Assembly: GCF_000738435.1 (NCBI RefSeq)
Contig: NZ_CP003984.1
Location: forward strand, 2,480,001-2,544,000
Direction of reading: 5' to 3'
Length of the DNA stretch: 64,000 bases
Source of the DNA: Planktomarina temperata RCA23
Lineage (GTDB): Bacteria > Pseudomonadota > Alphaproteobacteria > Rhodobacterales > Rhodobacteraceae
Within the stretch, counting starts at the first letter, position 1. The number at the start of each line of letters is the position of its first letter. The translations under genes were made by a program, and so were the position numbers. The notes beneath the pieces were generated by a model. It made no database searches, was not told where the DNA came from, and saw only the letters and a program-made list of their open reading frames with translations. Shown here in pieces: positions 25,938 to 33,220 of this stretch.

Positions 25938-26022
25938 TGTACCTGAATGGAGAGTGTTTTGTTATACGGCGAGGCTGCGAAACAGCCCGCTCCGTCTTAA
26001 GCTCGTTTTGTCTTACAGTGCC
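25938..26022. mobile_element. IS6-family right-end remnant (copy B)
   Basis: About 85 bases match the right end of the complete IS (7608-7692): TACCTGAATGGAGAGTGTTT through to the terminal repeat GGCACTGTAAGAC (complement) ending at 26022. It contains the 5' end of the transposase gene, with its start codon changed, and nothing of the rest. Because the left neighbours are the structured repeat, this is the right end of the same non-autonomous element whose left end is seen in copies A and C. Confidence 0.78.
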
Positions 26023-26162
26023 TTGAGGTAACACAAGCCGTCGGAAAGCCGTCAAAAATCAAAAAACCAAGAGACTGGATTTTCTTTTCATTCATAAATA
26101 TCATACTAAAAAGAGAACTGATCCGGAGATCTTGTGGTCACAGCATAATATTGAGATCTATA

Positions 26163-26816
26163 ATGAATATTGAAAAAATTACTCCAGACATGGTTGTAAA
26201 ACTCACACAGGATCCCCACCGAATCACCGGAATGCGTGAAAAAATTCTTGAGGTGGCCATTGGTCGCGAAGTGCGTGCGTTTCGGCTACGCCAAGAGGTG
26301 ACGGTCACTGAGCTCGCCAACCTAACTGGCCTATCGATTGGCATGCTTTCAAAGATTGAGAACGGCAACACTTCCCCGTCCCTCAAGACTTTACAGACCC
26401 TTGCCAATGCGCTGTCTGTGCCGCTCAGCGCGTTTTTACGCCGCTTTGAGGAGCACCGCGCAGCAGTATACACAAAGAATGGTGAAGGAGTTGAGACCGA
26501 GCGGGCCGGCACTCGGGCGGGCCATCAATATAATCTTCTGGGGCATATAGGCGCTAATACAAGCGGGGTAATCGTTGAGCCTTATTTGATTACCCTTTCA
26601 ACCATGGCGGATGTGTTCCCAACCTTCCAACATGGTGGGATTGAGACCATCTATATGCTGGAGGGGGAAGTCGATTACCGGCATGGAGATGAGGTCTACA
26701 CGCTTACCGCAGGGGACACATTATTTTTTGATGCTGACAGCCCACATGGACCAGAAAGGCTAGTACAACTGCCCGCCCGTTATCTCTCCATCATCAGTTA
26801 CCCACAAAATAGCTGA
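26163..26816 (+). CDS. XRE-family transcriptional regulator with cupin sensor domain
   Basis: A 217-residue regulator, ATG at 26163. The helix-turn-helix is at residues about 30-85 (VRAFRLRQEVTVTELANLTG, LSIGMLSKIENGNTSPSLKT), and a C-terminal cupin (HGGIETIYMLEGEVDYRHGD then DTLFFDADSPHGPERL) could bind a small molecule or metal. Proteins of this architecture often precede glxBCD/glnT or methylamine-utilisation genes, which lie 550 bases downstream in the same direction, so it probably regulates them. The gene starts about 140 bases after the right end of repeat copy B. Confidence 0.85.
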   Translation: MNIEKITPDMVVKLTQDPHRITGMREKILEVAIGREVRAFRLRQEVTVTELANLTGLSIGMLSKIENGNTSPSLKTLQTLANALSVPLSAFLRRFEEHRAAVYTKNGEGVETERAGTRAGHQYNLLGHIGANTSGVIVEPYLITLSTMADVFPTFQHGGIETIYMLEGEVDYRHGDEVYTLTAGDTLFFDADSPHGPERLVQLPARYLSIISYPQNS

Positions 26817-27366
26817 ATGCCGTAAAAACTTAGTCGAAAATCTTATCGCTGCAAAAACGGGGTAATGTGTTCGTCTGGCAACACCCCACAAGATCGGCAG
26901 GCCATCGTCAAATTGTGACAAGCAGTCTAGCATCATACAGCGATTTTCTATGAAACCTTTATAATTGGCCAATTCCTCAGGCAAATCGCGCACCACACGA
27001 CTCAATCTGTACCCCCATTTCATATGCTAAACAGCCCGCATGGATGGTGATCATAAGAGGGATTGTTACGCAATAATACAATTCTACAAGGCTGGTGTTG
27101 GTAACACCAGAACTGGATTTCAATGCAGCCATTTGTGCGGTGAGGTGTGCCAATTGTTGTTCCACGAATTTCCTCTTTGTATTTTTACGATGCGCCTTAC
27201 AACCAAAAGGATTCGACAATAGCTAGAACAAAAATAAATGAGTAAAATTTTGCTAATATTATTTACCTGAGGTGAAAATTTTTTTCCCATAGTTGATCCA
27301 TACAAATTTTGGTGCTAAACTTCGACTTATACCAGTTCGGGTCATTTATTGAGAAAGGAATGCCGC
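26817..27366. promoter_or_regulatory. Long intergenic region before the glxB/mgsA-like gene
   Basis: A 550-base stretch without a supported gene. A perfect 8-base-pair hairpin, CTGGTGTT-GGT-AACACCAG, lies at 27092-27110. The last 150 bases are very AT-rich and must hold the operon promoter; the direct neighbourhood of the GCCGCATG start carries AGGAATGCC. Minus-strand frames around 26980-27220 (one reading RKFVEQQLAHLTAQMAAL) are open but not recognisable. Confidence 0.4.
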
Positions 27367-28263
27367 ATGTGCGGGATAGTTGGTCTTTTCCTTAAAGACA
27401 AAACAATGGAAACTCAGCTTGGAGCCATGCTGTCAGATATGTTGATCACAATGACAGATCGTGGACCAGATAGTGCTGGAATAGCAATATATGGTGACAC
27501 CGCTGAAAACACATCCAAAATCACAGTCCAATCAGACACGCCGGATATGGATTTTAACTCTCTTAAAATCGATTTGGAAAAACAGGTCAAAGGCGATGTC
27601 AATCTGCGAGTTCAAAGCACCCACGCTGTGCTGGAATTGGCCTTAGATCAAGTGAACAGCGCCCGCCTAGCTCTTGAAGATTTACGCCCTAATTTGCGCG
27701 TAATGAGCATCGGTGAAAGTTTAGAAATTTACAAAGAAGTTGGCCTGCCAAAAAATGTGGCCGCGAGGTTTGAAATCAAAAGAATGTCCGGCAGCCACGG
27801 AATTGGCCATACGAGGATGGCCACCGAATCAGCGGTGACGACTATGGGCGCACACCCTTTCAATACCGGAAGCGATCAGTGCCTGGTCCATAACGGTTCT
27901 CTGTCAAATCACAATTCCCTACGCCGAAAACTGCGCCGCGATGGCGTGCACATTCAAACTGAAAACGATACCGAAGTCGGCGCAGCCTATCTAACGTGGA
28001 AAATGCAAAATGGCAGTAGCCTCGGCGAAGCCTTGGAGAGCAGTTTAAAAGATCTTGATGGTTTTTTTACCTTCGTGGTCGGCACAAAAGACGGATTTGG
28101 CGTTGTACGTGATCCCATTGCCTGCAAGCCCGCCGTGATGGCAGAAACCGAGCAATATGTAGCTTTTGGCAGCGAATATAGAGCCCTGGTCAACCTGCCA
28201 GGCATTGAGCAGGCTCGCGTTTGGGAGCCTGAACCCGCAACCGTTTATTTCTGGAAACATTAA
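27367..28263 (+). CDS. Class II glutamine amidotransferase, GlxB / N-methylglutamate synthase subunit A-like
   Basis: A 298-residue Ntn-type glutaminase domain. The start is fixed at 27367 because the N-terminal nucleophile must be Cys2 (MCGIVGLF). Further family residues are GPDSAG, HTRMATESAVTTMGAHPF, HNGSLSNH and the END motif in TENDTEVG. It would release ammonia from glutamine, or transfer the gamma-glutamyl group, for the two downstream subunits. Gene order here (amidotransferase, GXGXG domain, FMN domain, type III glutamine synthetase) corresponds to glxBCD-glnT and also to mgsABC-gmaS of methylamine users. Sequence alone does not decide between them. Confidence 0.85.
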   Translation: MCGIVGLFLKDKTMETQLGAMLSDMLITMTDRGPDSAGIAIYGDTAENTSKITVQSDTPDMDFNSLKIDLEKQVKGDVNLRVQSTHAVLELALDQVNSARLALEDLRPNLRVMSIGESLEIYKEVGLPKNVAARFEIKRMSGSHGIGHTRMATESAVTTMGAHPFNTGSDQCLVHNGSLSNHNSLRRKLRRDGVHIQTENDTEVGAAYLTWKMQNGSSLGEALESSLKDLDGFFTFVVGTKDGFGVVRDPIACKPAVMAETEQYVAFGSEYRALVNLPGIEQARVWEPEPATVYFWKH

Positions 28264-28264
28264 A

Positions 28265-28942
28265 ATGCAAACATATGACCTTGCAAACGGCAGCCTGCGT
28301 GAGCTCAACGCGACATTACATGCTCAAAATGAAACCACAAATCAAACCAGCTGGGAAATTACAAATCCGCGCGGTGCACATGCGATTGCATGCGGCCTAG
28401 ATTCGCCAATCGAAGTAGCTATACATGGCTCAACTGGTTATTATTCCGCAGGCATGAACCAACAGGCCACAGTGAACATCAAAGGCAGTGCCGGTCCCGG
28501 CGTCGCAGAAAATATGATGTCCGGCAAAGTTGTAATTGACGGGGACGCCAGCCAATACGCCGGCGCCACTGGTAATGGTGGACTTTTGGTTATCAAAGGC
28601 AACGCCTCTTCGCGCTGTGGGATTTCAATGAAGGGAATTAACATAGTCGTCCACGGCAATATTGGCCATATGTCCGCTTTTATGGCGCAATCAGGCAATT
28701 TAGTGGTCTGTGGCGATGCCGGCGACGCGTTGGGTGACAGCTGCTATGAGGCTAGCATCTTCGTACGCGGATCAGTCAAATCACTTGGGGCAGATTGCGA
28801 AGAAAAAGAAATGCGCCCAGAGCATATGGAAATTCTGCGTGAGCTTTTGCTACAAGGCGAATGCGATGCAAAGCCGGCGGAATTCAAGCGCTTCGGCTCT
28901 GCTCGAACCCTCTACAATTTCAACGTCGATAATGCCTATTAA
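28265..28942 (+). CDS. GXGXG-domain protein, GlxC / N-methylglutamate synthase subunit B-like
   Basis: A 225-residue protein of the kind that forms the right-handed beta-helix (alpha subunit C-terminal domain) of glutamate synthase. It starts one base after the previous stop. The repeated glycine turns are visible: AGPGVAENMMSGKVVIDGDA, GATGNGGLLVIKGNA, GHMSAFMAQSGNLVVCGDAG. It has no catalytic site of its own and should link the glutaminase subunit upstream to the FMN subunit downstream. Confidence 0.86.
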   Translation: MQTYDLANGSLRELNATLHAQNETTNQTSWEITNPRGAHAIACGLDSPIEVAIHGSTGYYSAGMNQQATVNIKGSAGPGVAENMMSGKVVIDGDASQYAGATGNGGLLVIKGNASSRCGISMKGINIVVHGNIGHMSAFMAQSGNLVVCGDAGDALGDSCYEASIFVRGSVKSLGADCEEKEMRPEHMEILRELLLQGECDAKPAEFKRFGSARTLYNFNVDNAY

Positions 28943-28953
28943 GGGATTAAGAA

Positions 28954-30294
28954 ATGAACAATAATGACAGCGGTATCCCGCGCACCACGCCCCGGCAATC
29001 AGCAACGTTCACACAAGATATCAATAGTGAAATTCGTCGTGCTGCGGCTACAGGAATATATGACATTCGCGGTGGTGGCGCAAAGCGCAAACTCCCAACA
29101 TTTGACGATCTTTTGTTTCTGGGGGCCTCAATCTCGCGGTATCCCTTGGAGGGATACCGTGAAAAATGCGACACTAATGTCACCATCGGTGGATTGAATG
29201 CGGCCAATCCCATCCATTTGGACATTCCCATCACAATCGCCGGCATGTCCTTTGGCGCGCTCTCCGGTCCAGCCAAAGAAGCGCTTGGACGCGGCGCGTC
29301 AGAAGCCGGCACGTCAACCACAACAGGCGATGGCGGCATGACGCCTGAAGAGCGCGGACATTCGTCCAAACTCGTTTATCAATATCTTCCCTCGCGCTAT
29401 GGAATGAACGCTAATGATTTACGCAAAGCAGATGCGATTGAGATCGTAGTTGGTCAAGGCGCAAAACCCGGCGGTGGTGGTATGCTCTTGGGTCAAAAGA
29501 TCAGCGACCGGGTGGCACAAATGCGCAACCTGCCCAAAGGTATTGACCAGCGCTCGGCTTGTCGGCACCCCGATTGGACCGGCCCGGATGATCTGGAAAT
29601 CAAGATCTTAGAGCTGCGCGAAATCACTGGTTGGAAAGTGCCAATCTATGTTAAAGTCGCTGGTGCCCGCCCCTATTACGACACTACTCTGGCCATCAAA
29701 GCTGGAGCAGATGCAATTGTCTTGGACGGCATGCAGGGCGGCACAGCGGCTACCCAAGATGTGTTCATCGAACATGTAGGCCAGCCAACCCTGGCCATCG
29801 TGCGCCCAGCCGTCAAAGCCCTACAAGACTTAGGCATGCACCGCAAAGTGCAACTGATCCTCTCGGGCGGTATTCGAACGGGGGCTGATGTGGCCAAAGC
29901 TATGGCGCTTGGGGCCGATGCAGTAGCCATTGGCACGGCCGCGTTGATTGCGCTTGGCGACAATGATCCAAAATGGGAAACAGATTACAACAAACTCGGC
30001 ACAACCGCCGGTGCTTATGATGACTGGCATGAAGGACAAGACCCCGCGGGCATCACAACGCAAGATCCAGAGCTAATGAAACGCTTTGATCCCATTGAAG
30101 GGGGCCGGCGCCTGCGTAATTATCTCAAGGTGATGACTTTGGAAGCGCAAACCATTGCACGGGCTTGCGGAAAAAACCACCTGCACAATTTGGAACCAGA
30201 GGACCTGGTGGCACTGACCTTGGAAGCGGCAGCAATGGCGCAGGTTCCATTGGCGGGCACGGATTGGTGGCCTGGAAAATCTGGATTATTTTGA
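28954..30294 (+). CDS. FMN-binding glutamate synthase family protein, GlxD / N-methylglutamate synthase subunit C-like
   Basis: A 446-residue enzyme with the central FMN TIM-barrel of glutamate synthase: AGMSFGALSGPAKEALGRGA, AKPGGGGMLLGQKISDRVAQ, GADAIVLDGMQGGTAATQDV and LSGGIRTGADVAKAMALGAD. It would complete synthesis of glutamate or N-methylglutamate from the amide donor and 2-oxoglutarate. It begins eleven bases after the GXGXG gene. The FAD-type dehydrogenase set usually found with methylamine use (mgdABCD) does not follow. Confidence 0.87.
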   Translation: MNNNDSGIPRTTPRQSATFTQDINSEIRRAAATGIYDIRGGGAKRKLPTFDDLLFLGASISRYPLEGYREKCDTNVTIGGLNAANPIHLDIPITIAGMSFGALSGPAKEALGRGASEAGTSTTTGDGGMTPEERGHSSKLVYQYLPSRYGMNANDLRKADAIEIVVGQGAKPGGGGMLLGQKISDRVAQMRNLPKGIDQRSACRHPDWTGPDDLEIKILELREITGWKVPIYVKVAGARPYYDTTLAIKAGADAIVLDGMQGGTAATQDVFIEHVGQPTLAIVRPAVKALQDLGMHRKVQLILSGGIRTGADVAKAMALGADAVAIGTAALIALGDNDPKWETDYNKLGTTAGAYDDWHEGQDPAGITTQDPELMKRFDPIEGGRRLRNYLKVMTLEAQTIARACGKNHLHNLEPEDLVALTLEAAAMAQVPLAGTDWWPGKSGLF

Positions 30295-30363
30295 ACCTCA
30301 GGGGCGCGGCGCATTACGGGCCGCACCCTATTTCATATCAAAGACCAATAGGGAAAAAAGACC

Positions 30364-31698
30364 ATGGCAACAGATCTGGCAAAGTTCGCTGAAGATAACA
30401 ACGTCAAATACTTCATGATTTCATTTACTGATCTTTTCGGTGGGCAACGGGCAAAACTGGTGCCAGCACGCGCCATTGGCGATATGCAAGAAGATGGCGC
30501 AGGATTTGCAGGATTTGCCACTTGGCTCGACCTCACCCCGGCCCATCCCGATATGCTGGCCATTCCCGATCCAGAAGCGGCTGTCATTCTGCCTTGGAAC
30601 AAAGAGATTGCTTGGGTTCCAGCCAATTGTGTCATGGAGGGCGAGGATGTAGCCCAAGCGCCACGCAATGTTCTGCGCCGCTTGATAGCACAGGCCGCCT
30701 CCAAAGGGATGCATGTGAAAACTGGGATCGAAGCAGAATTCTTTTTGCTCACCCCAGCAGGAGACAGAATTTCTGATCCCTATGATACTGCGGCGAAACC
30801 CTGCTACGATCAGCAAGCCTTTATGCGCCGCTTGGATGTGATCCGCGAAATCAGCGATTATATGCTTGAATTGGGCTGGGGAGCCTATCAAAACGACCAT
30901 GAGGACGCTAACGGTCAATGGGAGATGAACTGGGATTTTGACGATGCTTTGGCCACCGCAGACAAGCATAGTTTCTTTAAATTCATGACCAAGACCGTCG
31001 CAGAAAAACATGGTTATCGGGCAACGTTCATGCCCAAGCCTGTTGAGGGGCTGACAGGCAATGGTTGCCACGCCCATATTTCGGTTTGGGATGCCCCCGG
31101 CGCTGCAGCTAAAACAAATATCTTTGCTATGGAGGCAAACGACAGCAGCCAAACTGCCGAATTGGGGCTATCCGAAAAGGGCAAGCATTTCTTAGGTGGG
31201 ATCATGAAACATGCCTCCGCGCTAGCCGCTATTACTAATCCAACCGTTAACAGCTACAAACGGATCAACGCGCCACGCACAACATCTGGCGCAACTTGGG
31301 CACCCAATACGGTGACTTGGACGGGCAATAATCGTACCCATATGGTGCGCGTCCCCGGCCCTGGCCGTTTTGAGCTTCGCCTTCCAGATGGGGCAGTTAA
31401 TCCATATTTGCTGCAATCGGTCATTATTGCTGCTGGCCTGTCCGGCGTCCGAGCGCAGGCTGATCCTGGGAAACGCTATGATATTGATATGTATGCTGAG
31501 GGCCATAAAGTGCGCGGCGCGCCAAAGCTACCGCTCAATATGCTTGATGCCTTGCGTGAATATGACAAAGACAAAGGGCTCAAAGCGGCAATGGGTGAAG
31601 AGTTCTCAGCCGCCTACCTGAAAATGAAACAGTCTGAATGGAATGACTTCTGTAGCCACTTTAGCGATTGGGAAAAAGCTAACACCTTAGACATTTAA
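30364..31698 (+). CDS. Type III glutamine synthetase-like / gamma-glutamylmethylamide synthetase
   Basis: A 444-residue ATP-dependent ligase of the GlnT family that includes GmaS. The beta-grasp N-terminus (FMISFTDLFGGQRAKLVPAR) is followed by the catalytic domain: GIEAEFFLLTP metal-binding glutamates, NDHEDANGQWEMNWDFDDAL, GCHAHISVW and NNRTHMVRVPGPGRFELRLP near the ATP/arginine site. Closing segments are SGVRAQADPGKRYDIDMYAE. It is spaced 69 bases from the FMN gene and ends the operon. It makes gamma-glutamylmethylamide if the cluster is methylamine-related, or glutamine otherwise. Confidence 0.87.
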   Translation: MATDLAKFAEDNNVKYFMISFTDLFGGQRAKLVPARAIGDMQEDGAGFAGFATWLDLTPAHPDMLAIPDPEAAVILPWNKEIAWVPANCVMEGEDVAQAPRNVLRRLIAQAASKGMHVKTGIEAEFFLLTPAGDRISDPYDTAAKPCYDQQAFMRRLDVIREISDYMLELGWGAYQNDHEDANGQWEMNWDFDDALATADKHSFFKFMTKTVAEKHGYRATFMPKPVEGLTGNGCHAHISVWDAPGAAAKTNIFAMEANDSSQTAELGLSEKGKHFLGGIMKHASALAAITNPTVNSYKRINAPRTTSGATWAPNTVTWTGNNRTHMVRVPGPGRFELRLPDGAVNPYLLQSVIIAAGLSGVRAQADPGKRYDIDMYAEGHKVRGAPKLPLNMLDALREYDKDKGLKAAMGEEFSAAYLKMKQSEWNDFCSHFSDWEKANTLDI

Positions 31699-31775
31699 TT
31701 ATATGCCCAGGCACCCGATAATAACCGCGCCTTTAGGCAGGGATCCGGATACCCAACTATCTGTGCAAAGCAATA

Positions 31776-31905
31776 GGTGCTGTCAGACGAATGAGAACAC
31801 GCATCGGATTGCTGGTGCAGCCTGAATCTATGCGCTCAATAATTGGCACCACTCAGCGAGAACAGCAGCTCGGTTCAGCTTGAAACTAGTGCGTGAATAA
31901 AGATG
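31776..31905. mobile_element. IS6-family left-end remnant (copy C, IS part)
   Basis: The terminal repeat GGTGCTGTCAGACGAATGAG is almost identical to that of the complete IS at 6876. The following 3' transposase sequence continues for about 130 bases up to GCGTGAATAAAGATGCAG, and then the structured repeat begins. The arrangement is the same as in copy A. It is 78 bases downstream of the glutamine synthetase-like gene. Confidence 0.8.
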
Positions 31906-32048
31906 CAGTTACCAAACAAAACAATCCCCCAATGAATCCACTAACCGAACACTAAAGGCCCGTGGTCCGAGACGCGGGGCCTTATGATAGGGGGGGCTGG
32001 TCCGCGGGCCTGAGGCTTAGCTGGAGAAATTGGGCACAGTAACCCCTA
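31906..32048. repeat. Dispersed structured repeat, copy C
   Basis: Same core as copies A and B (GTCCGAGACGCGGGGCC, end GCACAGTAACCCCT). The arms AGGCCCGTGG (31956-31965) and CCGCGGGCCT (32002-32011) pair along all ten positions, with one G-U wobble. In copy B the corresponding positions use A-T pairs instead. The right half of the element, including the IS right end, is missing. Confidence 0.75.
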
Positions 32049-32259
32049 CTTTTCAGCGGTCAAATATCTGCACATCAGACGCTGCGACATAGTTACGGCA
32101 CTAAACAAGGCTTCAGTTCGAAATGATGTGTGAGTTGTGGCTTGCCTAGGCGCACCAAATAGCAACTTAGTCAGACTAACGATGAAACCTAAGTGAAACC
32201 TTTTTGGCACAAAGTCACTGATGATTACGCCAACATATCCGCTAAGTTATTGATTTAAG
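32049..32259. other. Spacer without recognisable gene
   Basis: Between repeat copy C and the tRNA-Thr fragment I see no supported reading frame, hairpin or repeat. It belongs to the accessory debris. Confidence 0.4.
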
Positions 32260-32312
32260 TGGTGCCCCCACACGGACTCGAACCGCGGACCTACTGATTA
32301 CAAATCAGTTGC
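32260..32312 (-). tRNA. 3' fragment of tRNA-Thr(UGU), probable attachment-site remnant
   Basis: The minus strand gives the anticodon arm ACTGA-TTTGTAA-TCAGT (anticodon UGU, Thr), variable region, T arm CGCGG-TTCGAGT-CCGTG and acceptor 3' strand ending in encoded CCA at 32260. The 5' side should supply GCCCCCA and a D arm, but the sequence there is only a degenerate echo (AGTTTTTATGGGCAACTG). It is not a functional tRNA gene. Such 3' fragments are typical of element ends integrated in tRNA genes; the partner tRNA-Thr is not in this window. Confidence 0.8.
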
Positions 32313-32408
32313 CCATAAAAACTCACACCACAGTTCAAATGGAATCGCATTTGCCAATAAGAGCAATCAAGCTATTTTTACGCATGATTAAATCAGTCTG
32401 AGATATAC

Positions 32409-33053
32409 ATGAAAGCCAATTTGAACTTCAATCGCCGCCAATGGCTCGCTGCTACTTTTGGATTTTTGGCCACCTCAATAGCCAGCCCCATACTCGCACA
32501 AACAAGAATTCGCCGCATCCGAACTCAATATATCGCAGCGCTTGGAGCCGAGGGCGCTACTTCAGGAACAGGCGCGGAAACGTGGGGTCTTTGGAAGGAA
32601 GATCCTGGTGCAATTGGCGTATGGCTTAGGCTCTATCAGACACTCCAAAAGGCGGGTAATTTGGCCCCTGCCGGCTGGAGGTTTGACATTGATGATTGGT
32701 GGCTGGATGAGAACGGCCTGATCATGAAGGCTCCAGAATTTCCAATCCCTGCTGGGCAGTATTTTGTTACAAATGGTGAGGAACACTTCTCTTTACTCAC
32801 CATCGAAGAGCCCGATGCAGAAGGGAAACAATCTTGGTCACTGTCAGACGATAAAACACTTGCGAATGTGACCCATGGGCCATGTAGATCAGCGCGGTAT
32901 ACGCCCGAGGGTGAAAGTGGCACATGTTCGCCAGAATTCGCAGACCGCTCTGCGTTCCCTTTAAAGCCAGGGGAATCACCTCCTTTAGTCAGCGGATGCA
33001 ATCGAAAAAATTATGCGGTTTTAATTGTGATTGGTGTACCTTCCACAAGTTAA
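32409..33053 (+). CDS. Hypothetical protein with Tat-type signal peptide
   Basis: A 214-residue protein I do not recognise. The N-terminus MKANLNFNRRQWLAATFGFL has a twin-arginine motif (RRQWLAATFG) followed by a hydrophobic segment and a cleavage-like SPILAQ, so export through the Tat system is likely. The mature part is acidic with several tryptophans (WGLWKEDPGAIGVWLRLY, FDIDDWWLDENG) and cysteines in HGPCRSAR, GTCSPEFA and VSGCNRKN. It resembles a small secreted or periplasmic binding or protective protein. It stands alone between the tRNA-Thr fragment and the phage-like cassette, and may be cargo. Confidence 0.7.
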   Translation: MKANLNFNRRQWLAATFGFLATSIASPILAQTRIRRIRTQYIAALGAEGATSGTGAETWGLWKEDPGAIGVWLRLYQTLQKAGNLAPAGWRFDIDDWWLDENGLIMKAPEFPIPAGQYFVTNGEEHFSLLTIEEPDAEGKQSWSLSDDKTLANVTHGPCRSARYTPEGESGTCSPEFADRSAFPLKPGESPPLVSGCNRKNYAVLIVIGVPSTS

Positions 33054-33220
33054 TTTTCTGATACAGCTTACTATTGTTCATTTTGCGATCGATCATAATT
33101 AAATCGCTTTGGATTGAACCTATTTAATGGTATTATTGAAGCGTGCAGTGTGCATGACGAGCTAATTTGGCTCGTGTATAGCTTCAAGAATGAAGCCCTA
33201 AATCAACGGAAGGAGTTGGC

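Noticed and set aside
6631-32048. Integron attC sites as explanation of the dispersed repeats
   Set aside because: The characteristic RYYYAAC/GTTRRRY core pair is absent, there is no intI gene, and the copies are joined to IS6 ends.
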